A stretch of DNA of 53,339 nt from Candidatus Baldrarchaeota archaeon (GTDB lineage: Archaea; Asgardarchaeota; Baldrarchaeia; Baldrarchaeales; DXJG01): the NCBI GenBank assembly GCA_030587435.1, contig JAUQZC010000028.1, positions 1 to 53,339 of the forward strand, written 5' to 3'. Positions 25,714 through 32,753 of the stretch are shown here, in pieces. The position numbers were made by a program, and so were the translations under genes. The notes under the pieces were generated by a model. That model saw only the letters and a list, made by a program, of their open reading frames with translations, was not told where the DNA came from and did no database searches. How positions within the stretch are numbered: the stretch's first letter is position 1; each line of letters opens with the position of its first letter.

Positions 25714-26196
25714 TTACGTTTCTTCTCCAATTTCCTCCACTATATATCCAATTTTTTTGAAGATCTCAGGAGAAAACTTAATTCCACAGTATTCTGATCC
25801 AGCGGCACCAATTACGTAATCTCTTTCCATAACTTCTTTATCAACGTAAGCGGGACATAATTTATAGAAAACAAAAGGAGGTACCCCACCTATTTCGAAG
25901 CCAGTAAAAGCCTTAACTTCGTCTGGAGTAGCTAATCTAAGCTTTTTCAACCCACTAATTTTCTCAAGTTTCCTCACGTTAACTCGCTTGTTCCCAGTAA
26001 CTATTGCTGCAACATATTTATCCTTAGATTTAAATAAGAGACTCTTCAAAATATACTTTCTAGGCACCTTAAGAGCCTTTTCAGCATCCTCAGTTTTCCT
26101 GCCACTCAATTCATGATAAATTATTTCACCATCTACTCCAATTTCCTTAATAAGATCTTCCATCTTCTTTAACTTATCTTTCAATTCAAACACCAT
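25714..26196 (-). CDS. YbaK/EbsC-type aminoacyl-tRNA deacylase
   Basis: The 160-residue protein contains the YbaK/ProX pattern: LKVPRKYILKSLLFKSKDKYVAAIVTG, VNVRKLEKI, TPDEVKAFTGFEIGGVPPF and the C-terminal VIGAAGSEYCGIKFSPE. Lys in KSLLF and the GxxPPF loop are the usual catalytic/binding elements. Members hydrolyse mischarged tRNA, such as Cys-tRNA-Pro. It lies 39 bp from the end of cysS in convergent orientation, a suggestive pairing of charging and proofreading functions. Confidence 0.9.
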   Translation of the reverse strand: MVFELKDKLKKMEDLIKEIGVDGEIIYHELSGRKTEDAEKALKVPRKYILKSLLFKSKDKYVAAIVTGNKRVNVRKLEKISGLKKLRLATPDEVKAFTGFEIGGVPPFVFYKLCPAYVDKEVMERDYVIGAAGSEYCGIKFSPEIFKKIGYIVEEIGEET

Positions 26197-26257
26197 GTAA
26201 TCTCAAGATTATTAAGATGAAAGTCTCTATAAAGCTAATAGAAAATAAAATAATCTC

Positions 26258-26689
26258 CTATATATTTGTCACCCAGTATGAACCTTTTTCTGTATGTTCC
26301 TTCTTCCATATGGGGGCTTCCTTCTTAAATCTCTCTACGGCTTCTCTTAGCGCTTGAAAAGTTTCTTCTCTGTGCTCTCCGGCAACAACCACATATACGA
26401 TGTCTTCTCCAACATTTAAAGTTCCAACGTTATGATGAATATGAACATCTATCACACCGTTCTTCTCTATGATTTCTTCGCAAATTTTGCTTAAAACCTT
26501 GTTAGCTTCCTCTTCATATGCTTCAAACTCCAATTTTTTAACTCTTGAACCGTTTTTCCCTTTTCCGCGAACAATACCTATAAAACACGTAATTGCGCCA
26601 ACTTCGTTTATTCTTGGATTTTTCTTGATTTCATCGATAATTCTTTGTAGTGAAATTTCGCCTTTGTTATGAATTTCTCCTTTTCTCAA
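26258..26689 (-). CDS. moaE: Molybdopterin synthase catalytic subunit MoaE
   Basis: The 143-residue protein shows GAITCFIGIVRGKG, LEFEAYEEEANKVL, VHIHHNVGTLNVGEDIVYVVVAGEHREETFQALREAVERFK and APIWKKEH, the MoaE active-site stretch with its conserved lysines. MoaE takes sulfur from MoaD thiocarboxylate to make molybdopterin dithiolene. The start is TTG seven bases after GGAGG. No MoaD is seen here, but an E1-like adenylyltransferase that could activate it lies at 27339-28103. Confidence 0.94.
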   Translation of the reverse strand: MRKGEIHNKGEISLQRIIDEIKKNPRINEVGAITCFIGIVRGKGKNGSRVKKLEFEAYEEEANKVLSKICEEIIEKNGVIDVHIHHNVGTLNVGEDIVYVVVAGEHREETFQALREAVERFKKEAPIWKKEHTEKGSYWVTNI

Positions 26690-26872
26690 TCTATATCCTC
26701 CTATGTTAGTAAAGTAGTCATTAACATCAAGAAATACCGCAAGTTAAACTTGAACAAGTGTTTCACCTAACTGTAATTGTTGACTTTCTAAATATTTCTT
26801 TTGACTAGGTTTACTGAAAAATAACTTAAGTGGAAGGACACAATAGCTCACAGTTTTTCTTAAACTTACGTT

Positions 26873-27259
26873 TTATTTAGTTATTTCATCACATATGTCG
26901 CAAATTTCAGGAAACCCGCCGGTTTGTTTGTATATCTCACAAATAACTTTCTTTGAGGCGCGAAGAGTCTTACAGAGACGACATATTTCCACTAAGGCAC
27001 CAAGTTTATCCATAGTATTTTCTGCAATTCCCTTTGCTATTTTCTCCACGGCTTCCCTTACTTCTCGGTTTTTTAACAATTTTTCTCCTTTCAGTCCTCG
27101 TTTCTCCGACAAATAGTAACTTACTGCTGGCTGTGTAAGTCCAAGCCTCCTCGCGATTTCCTGCTGTGTTAATCCATATTTGTTAAACAATTGATTTACT
27201 ATCATAGATCTGATTCTAGGTAAAATAATACGGACAACAACCTCGCAAGGCGGTTTCAT
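26873..27259 (-). CDS. HTH regulator with C-terminal Cys-rich sensor segment
   Basis: The 128-residue protein has a helix-turn-helix (YGLTQQEIARRLGLTQPAVSYYLSEKRG) at about residues 28-55. A helical region carries CRLCKTLRASKKVIC and PEICDICDEITK: two Cys-x2-Cys pairs plus another Cys, able to hold a metal or Fe-S cluster. GGTGAAGG precedes the ATG. It sits between moaE and the E1-like gene on the same strand and may control molybdopterin or sulfur-carrier genes in response to metal or redox. A small dyad near its promoter suggests self-regulation. Confidence 0.85.
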   Translation of the reverse strand: MKPPCEVVVRIILPRIRSMIVNQLFNKYGLTQQEIARRLGLTQPAVSYYLSEKRGLKGEKLLKNREVREAVEKIAKGIAENTMDKLGALVEICRLCKTLRASKKVICEIYKQTGGFPEICDICDEITK

Positions 27260-27293
27260 GAACCTTCACCACGTCAAAAACTTTAACATTTTT

Positions 27294-27306
27294 ATAACAC
27301 CGTTAT
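27294..27306 (-). promoter_or_regulatory. Possible operator of the Cys-rich HTH gene
   Basis: ATAAC (27294-27298) and GTTAT (27302-27306) form a 5-bp dyad around ACC. It lies about 35-47 bp before the start codon and just downstream of a minus-strand TATA-like AAATATAAATG. The position is right for repression by the product of the gene; the dyad is short and may be chance. Confidence 0.3.
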
Positions 27307-27338
27307 TCATTTATATTTTTAGCTAAAATAAAATACTT

Positions 27339-28103
27339 TCATTCTTCGCCGCAAACAGGACAGTTTTCATCGCGTTCAATCTTAACAACCTCTACTGTAA
27401 AATCTTCCCCGTCAAATATAAGCAACCTACCAACTAGTGGTACCCCAATTCCAGTAATCAATTTTATAGCCTCTAAAGCTTCCATTGAACCAATTATTCC
27501 AGGAGTAACCCCCACAACAGGGAACTTCTCCTTTTCCATTGGAGGTTTAGGAAAAATACATTTAAGACAAGGACCTCTTTTCGGTACGATAGTCGTTAAC
27601 TGCCCCGTAAAACCGTAAACTCCCGCGTGAACAAGAGGAATATCAAGTTTTACACAAGCTTCATTTAAAAAATACCTTGTTTTAAAATTATCTAAAGCAT
27701 CAACAACAACATGTGCCCCCTTAATAATATTGATGACGTTATCTTTCGTAAGTTCCTCTTGTACTATCTTTACCTTTACATTTGGATTCAATTTTTCCAA
27801 CTTTTCTTTCGCAGACTTCACCTTAGGCAGCCCTATGTCCTGATCCCAGTGAAGAATCTGTCTATTCAAATTATTTAACTCAACAATATCATTATCCACG
27901 AGAATAAGTTTCCCCACACCAGCAACAGCAAGATATATAGCTGTCGGGGAACCTAAACCGCCAGCGCCAACCACAACAACACGCGACCTCTTTAACTTCT
28001 TTTGCCCTTCAACACCCCACCCTTTGATCATAATTTGCCTGTTATACCTTTCAAGCTCTTTTTCAGTCAACTCTACTGCAAAATTCTTATTGTTTCCTAT
28101 CAT
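27339..28103 (-). CDS. ThiF/MoeB/UbaA-type E1-like adenylyltransferase
   Basis: It contains VVVVGAGGLGSPTAIYLAVAGVG (nucleotide binding), DNDIVELNNLNRQILHWDQDIG (Arg finger region), DALDNFKTRYFLNEAC and zinc pairs CLKC and CPVC. The length of about 254 residues matches MoeB/ThiF without a rhodanese domain. Such enzymes adenylate the Gly-Gly tail of ubiquitin-like sulfur carriers (MoaD, ThiS or archaeal SAMPs). The frame opens at ATG 28115; ATG 28103 has GGTGGTG upstream and is preferred. The nearby moaE favours a molybdopterin role. Confidence 0.92.
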   Translation of the reverse strand: MIGNNKNFAVELTEKELERYNRQIMIKGWGVEGQKKLKRSRVVVVGAGGLGSPTAIYLAVAGVGKLILVDNDIVELNNLNRQILHWDQDIGLPKVKSAKEKLEKLNPNVKVKIVQEELTKDNVINIIKGAHVVVDALDNFKTRYFLNEACVKLDIPLVHAGVYGFTGQLTTIVPKRGPCLKCIFPKPPMEKEKFPVVGVTPGIIGSMEALEAIKLITGIGVPLVGRLLIFDGEDFTVEVVKIERDENCPVCGEE

Positions 28104-28217
28104 TAACACCACCATATGCTACATTCCATATTTATCAAATCTCTGCTATTAAATCTCTCTGCTTATTACCTATCTGACGTGACTTACCGTGTATTTTACA
28201 TTTAACATGTCGGCTTA

Positions 28218-28532
28218 TTGATTAAATTTAAATTGCATCGAGTATCAAATTACGTAGATACGTCCCGTGGTCGGAGGCAGGTGACATGTGGAGGAATAGT
28301 GTTTGCAAGGAAACTGTATAATGCTCCACCATCAGTAAAATACATATATCGACTTTTAGAACTAATTGGTCCCATGAGCAGAACAGAAATTGAGGAAGAA
28401 AGTCTTTTACCGCCCAGAACAGTTGGGTATGCCCTTAGAATTTTACTTGACAAGAGACTAATTACAAAAGCCAAAAACGCAAAAGACAAAAGAAAAATAA
28501 TATATAAAATAAATGGAACAACTGCCTTCTAG
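28218..28532 (+). CDS. MarR-like winged-helix regulator
   Basis: A 104-residue protein has an N-terminal basic tail and a winged helix: VKYIYRLLELIGPMSRTEIEEESLLPPRTVGYALRILLDKRLITKA, with a basic wing (KNAKDKRKIIYK). The start is TTG 28218 with only GTCGG ahead, so the N-terminus is uncertain. It is divergent from the E1-like gene and ends five bases before the convergent protein disulfide oxidoreductase. Targets are unknown. Confidence 0.78.
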   Translation: MIKFKLHRVSNYVDTSRGRRQVTCGGIVFARKLYNAPPSVKYIYRLLELIGPMSRTEIEEESLLPPRTVGYALRILLDKRLITKAKNAKDKRKIIYKINGTTAF

Positions 28533-28537
28533 CAGTT

Positions 28538-29167
28538 TCACACGTTTGACGTCCCAATCTCTATTATTTTTTCCAATAATGCCTTTTCCTTAGGAACGCC
28601 CACACTAAAAACTTCACCTTGATAAGGCTTCGTCGACAACACAACCGTGGGAACAGCCATTACATTAAACTTCTCAGCTATTTCCGGAAACTCGTGAGCT
28701 TCGACAACATCCGATATAACTTTACCTTCGCTAGCTACAGCTATTCTATTAGCAATTAAAACAGCGTACGGACAATAAGGACAAGTTGGAGTAATTATAG
28801 TCTCAATTCTAACAGTTTTCTTTAAATTCTTAAGTTTCTCCACGTATTCCTCTGGAATTTGAACCTTCTTTGTTGAGAGAGCCACTATGGTTTCAAGCAA
28901 TGCCCATCCTTCGTGTCCGAGTGGGGCTCCCGTATACCTTACTTCTCCCTTCTCACCCAACAGAATGATTGGTGGCCTTTCAACGCCTAATTTCTCCTTT
29001 ACTTCCTCTTTGTTTTCCATTTGTTTTATTTCTAGGCTTATCTTCCCTTTAGATAATTCTGCCAAGGTTTTTAGCAATTCTTCAATCGGCCCACATAATT
29101 CACAGTTTTCCCCAGTGTACATGATCATTTTAACGTTATCGGTCATTTCTTGTAGTCTCTTTTCCAA
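28538..29167 (-). CDS. Protein disulfide oxidoreductase (two thioredoxin folds)
   Basis: Two tandem thioredoxin-like domains are present: the N-terminal one has ENCELC near residue 20, and the C-terminal one has the active CPYC of TPTCPYCPYA and the cis-Pro VMAVPTVV. This is the archaeal PDO layout, forming or reducing cytoplasmic disulfides. In-frame codons upstream encode the usual PDO N-terminus (LISEKDKKI), but the only start-like codons there are CTG (29194) and ATA. GGAGG lies eight bases before that CTG, so translation may begin there rather than at TTG 29167. Confidence 0.88.
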   Translation of the reverse strand: MEKRLQEMTDNVKMIMYTGENCELCGPIEELLKTLAELSKGKISLEIKQMENKEEVKEKLGVERPPIILLGEKGEVRYTGAPLGHEGWALLETIVALSTKKVQIPEEYVEKLKNLKKTVRIETIITPTCPYCPYAVLIANRIAVASEGKVISDVVEAHEFPEIAEKFNVMAVPTVVLSTKPYQGEVFSVGVPKEKALLEKIIEIGTSNV

Positions 29168-29471
29168 GATCTTCTTATCTTTCTCAGATATCAGACCTTT
29201 TTCCTCCTATAAGCAAACAACACATATAATCTGTCATATATCATATTCGAAACATGGGTTAGTAAGATTTCAGTATCACTCTACAGACAATTATTTAAGT
29301 TATTCGGTTAATGCAGCAACAAGACAATATCAATGAACAACGGAAATATTTTCTTGATCTCTAACACAATCATTAAATTTAACGAATTAAATTAAAATAG
29401 GAGTAAAAATTTAATGTTAAATTCCAGATTAACAAATTTTCCCTTAACGTTAACTTGCAGAGGGATTTAAG

Positions 29472-31496
29472 TTGTCATTTGAACTTAAAGATAGGGACGG
29501 TCTCGGTAGAATAGGTATTTTGGAAACTAAGCACGGCAAAGTGGAAACTCCTGTACTAATGCCTGTTATAAATCCTAAAATCCAAACAATCCCGGTTAAA
29601 AAGTTAATAGAGGATTTTAAAGCCAAAATGCTTATAACAAACAGCTATATAATCCATAAAGATCCTCAACTACGTGAAGTCGCCCTAAGTAAAGGCGTAC
29701 ATAAATTACTTGAATTCAACGGACCTTTAATGACCGATAGCGGATCCTTCCAACTTTACATGTATGGAGATGTTCAAGTCGACCCTATTGAGATTGTTAG
29801 ATTTCAAAGAGATATTGGAAGCGACATAGGTGTAATTTTAGACATTTTTAGAGAACCAGATGTCCCAAAAGAACAAGTTAAAGCCGACATTGAAGAAACT
29901 TTAAGAAGAGCAAAACTCTCGATAAAAGAAAAGGGAGATATGCTCCTAGCGGTCACAGTACAGGGAGGAAAATACTTAGACTTAAGGAAGCACTGCGCAA
30001 AGGAAATGGCAAAACTAGATGCTGACATTTACCCAATTGGCGGAGTAGTTCCATTCATGGAAAACTATCGATTTAAGGAACTAGTTGAGATCATCATGAC
30101 CGTTAAACAACATTTGCCTCCAAGTAAGCCTATTCATCTCTTTGGTTGCGGGCATCCTATGATATTTGCTTTAGCAGTCCTTTTAGGCTGCGATATGTTT
30201 GATTCAGCCTCATATTCAAAGTATGCTTTAGATAACCGTTTAATGTTTCCCACAGGCACAATTCACCTGAGTAATTTGGAATATTTACCATGCAGTTGCC
30301 CTATATGCTCCAAATACGACGTGTCTGATCTGAGAGAGATGCCAAAAGAAGAAAGAATAAGAAAAATCGCTGAACACAACCTATATGTCAGCTTTGAAGA
30401 AATAAGAAGAGTTAAACAAGCTATTAGAGAAGGCAGTCTTTGGGAACTCGTCGAAATGAGGGTCAGAAGCCACCCTAATCTTCTAGAAGCTTACAGAGTC
30501 TTAAAGAAGTATGTAGACATCTTTGAACAATACGACCCGATCGTTAAAAAGTCAGCTTTCTTCTACACGGGACCTGAATCCCTAAACAGGCCTGAACCAT
30601 ACAGATACGCTAAAAGACTGATAGAAAGATATAGCCCTCCACAACTAGCTTCAACTCTGCTGTTACTACCTGATAAAGGTGTCAAACCATATACGAAATA
30701 CTACGGGGATATACTCAATCAAATTAGGAAAAGAGGGTTGAAAAATGTTCATGTAGCTTTTCTAACAATATTTGGCGTGGTTCCATTCGAATTAGAAGAA
30801 GTTTACCCGATTCAACAAAGTGTGGTTCCCAATATTTTTGATAAGGACGCGATTTCCTATATCGGAAAACGGTTAGAAGAATACCTTACAAGGAATAGTT
30901 ATAGTAAAGTTTTCTATCTTAAGGGTATGAACAATTTTGACGAAGTTGTTGAAGAATATTCAAAGAAATTCAAAATTGTCATTCTAAATAATATTAACGA
31001 ACTACCAGTGCATCTTACTGAAACTCTGATCGATAGAAATGAAATTTTAGAAAAATTACGATGCGTTGCTGACTATCAATTTGGAAAAGGCGCTGGTAAA
31101 GCTCTATTTGAAGATGGTAAAATCACGTGTAAAAGATCAAGGGAAACCGGGAAAATAAGATATATTTACAGGGATGGCGAACTCTTGTTATCACTCGTAC
31201 CTACATCTGGGTTTTTCACCTTAACTATTAAAGCAGCTAAAATATTGCTAGAGAGCTTTAAACCACCTAAACTGAGAGTAGCAGTTAATGTGGATGCTGA
31301 ACCATTCGTTAAGAGAGGACGTAGCGTATTCTCAAAATTTGTAGTCGACAATGATCCTGAAATAAGGCCTGGAGAAGAAGTTATTGTCGTGAACAGAGAG
31401 GACGAGCTTTTAGCAATTGGAAAATCTATACTTGCTGGAACAGAGTTCTCATTATTTAAAAAAGGGGTTGCCGTAAAAATTAGAAAAACCATATAA
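29472..31496 (+). CDS. tgtA: Archaeosine tRNA-guanine transglycosylase (ArcTGT)
   Basis: The 674-residue protein starts with the TGT barrel: SFELKDRDGLGRIG, MTDSGSFQLY with catalytic D89, YPIGGVVPFME and HLFGCGHPMIFALAV. A zinc site (CSCPIC...) follows. The central C1/C2 domains and a C-terminal PUA-like domain (about 590-674, KLRVAVNVDAEPFVKRGRSV then GEEVIVVNREDELLAIG) complete the archaeal form. It exchanges guanine at tRNA position 15 for preQ0. The start is TTG behind GAGGG. Confidence 0.96.
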   Translation: MSFELKDRDGLGRIGILETKHGKVETPVLMPVINPKIQTIPVKKLIEDFKAKMLITNSYIIHKDPQLREVALSKGVHKLLEFNGPLMTDSGSFQLYMYGDVQVDPIEIVRFQRDIGSDIGVILDIFREPDVPKEQVKADIEETLRRAKLSIKEKGDMLLAVTVQGGKYLDLRKHCAKEMAKLDADIYPIGGVVPFMENYRFKELVEIIMTVKQHLPPSKPIHLFGCGHPMIFALAVLLGCDMFDSASYSKYALDNRLMFPTGTIHLSNLEYLPCSCPICSKYDVSDLREMPKEERIRKIAEHNLYVSFEEIRRVKQAIREGSLWELVEMRVRSHPNLLEAYRVLKKYVDIFEQYDPIVKKSAFFYTGPESLNRPEPYRYAKRLIERYSPPQLASTLLLLPDKGVKPYTKYYGDILNQIRKRGLKNVHVAFLTIFGVVPFELEEVYPIQQSVVPNIFDKDAISYIGKRLEEYLTRNSYSKVFYLKGMNNFDEVVEEYSKKFKIVILNNINELPVHLTETLIDRNEILEKLRCVADYQFGKGAGKALFEDGKITCKRSRETGKIRYIYRDGELLLSLVPTSGFFTLTIKAAKILLESFKPPKLRVAVNVDAEPFVKRGRSVFSKFVVDNDPEIRPGEEVIVVNREDELLAIGKSILAGTEFSLFKKGVAVKIRKTI

Positions 31497-31618
31497 TATT
31501 TCTCTCATTGCTTTTCAAAAAGACTTTATAGAACAATGAAACAACTAGAGGAACTTCTGTTAAGTTTAAGCTTCATGTTCCTCGTTATGGAAAGATTTTT
31601 ATAAAGGTTTTCACAATC

Positions 31619-31642
31619 TTGTAGTAACAATCAGTACTACAA
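31619..31642 (+). promoter_or_regulatory. 8-bp inverted repeat in the GTPase promoter
   Basis: TTGTAGTA (31619-31626) and TACTACAA (31635-31642) form a perfect dyad with an 8-base spacer. A TATA-like TTTTTATAAAGG lies at about 31598-31609, so the dyad overlaps the expected transcription start, a typical repressor position, about 90 bp before the GTPase gene. A second pair, GAGGAAC...GTTCCTC, occurs at about 31549-31585. Confidence 0.4.
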
Positions 31643-31728
31643 TAAATTTCATTGAAAAAACAATTGCTTAGAGGTTTAACTTCTTTGTCTTGTCTCGTTG
31701 CGTATTAAGATAAAAGGAGACACTAGGA

Positions 31729-32496
31729 TTGACAAACAGAAGTTTCGTCTTTAAAATAGTACTTATCGGTGACGGGGGCGTAGGTAAAACAACATTACGT
31801 AGAAGATGGATGGGGGAAGGCTTTGTAACCTCGTATATATTAACTGTCGGCGCGGATTTTGCTGTAAAAACCCTTAATACCCCCTATGGACATGAGGTTA
31901 AATTCCAAATTTGGGATCTTGGTGGGCAACCTCACTTTAAAGAAGTTAGAAAAACTTTTTATGCCGGTGCAGCTGGTGCACTCGTTGTTTATGACGTTAC
32001 TGACCGAAAAAGCTACAACAACGTATTTGGTTGGATTGAGGAAATGTTAAAACATGTTAAACAGAAGGTTCCCATAGTTCTGGTGGGGAACAAAATAGAT
32101 TTAAGAGATAACGTGCAGGATGCGATAACAACGGAGGAAGGGATAAATCTTAGAAAAGAAATCATTGAAAAGTATGGTCTAGATGTTTTATTCATTGAAA
32201 CATCTGCAAAAACCGGCGAGAACGTAGATAAAGCCTTTCAAGGGATGGCAAAGTTATTATTACATGAACTAGGTGTAATAGAGTTAAGAGAAGAGGAAAA
32301 AGTTCCAGCCATGATATCGACGTCAGAACAAATGGAAGTTGCGGAAATAACTCCTGAGACTGGTGTTAATCCGACGAGTCTCTTAAACGAGATATGTCGG
32401 ATCCTTGGATTTGACGAAACTGAATGGCAAAAAGAGCCCCAAAAAATTTTAACAAAAATAAAGGAAATTGCAAGTAAGATTAACGATGTAGATTGA
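31729..32496 (+). CDS. Ras/Rab-like small GTPase with C-terminal helical extension
   Basis: The G domain has GDGGVGKT (14-21), DLGGQ (63-67), NKID (121-124) and ETSAKTG (about 157-163), all G motifs. The DLGGQ form and a switch I around SYILTVGADF are closest to Rab/Arf-like proteins. Residues 175-255 are an extension with EEEKVPAMISTSEQ followed by a helical segment. There is no C-terminal Cys for lipid attachment. The start is TTG. Bacterial and archaeal relatives act with roadblock-type partners, none of which adjoins this gene. Confidence 0.9.
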   Translation: MTNRSFVFKIVLIGDGGVGKTTLRRRWMGEGFVTSYILTVGADFAVKTLNTPYGHEVKFQIWDLGGQPHFKEVRKTFYAGAAGALVVYDVTDRKSYNNVFGWIEEMLKHVKQKVPIVLVGNKIDLRDNVQDAITTEEGINLRKEIIEKYGLDVLFIETSAKTGENVDKAFQGMAKLLLHELGVIELREEEKVPAMISTSEQMEVAEITPETGVNPTSLLNEICRILGFDETEWQKEPQKILTKIKEIASKINDVD

Positions 32497-32753
32497 CAGA
32501 ATCTTTCATTTGATAATTTATTTTCAACACAAAAACACGTATCGTTCGATTTTACAGTATTAAAATTACAAATTTAAAATTGGTATTAAACCAAGACAAC
32601 TTTATATTTGAACAATAATAAGATAGAGAAACCAACAAGGCAAACCGTTCGATGTGGTCAAAAACGTGTTAGACCGATTTGATAGCATATCAATCAGCGA
32701 TAGAAAGCCCGACATTTAACGTTAAACTTAAGTTTCAAGATGGTGGTAAGTCT

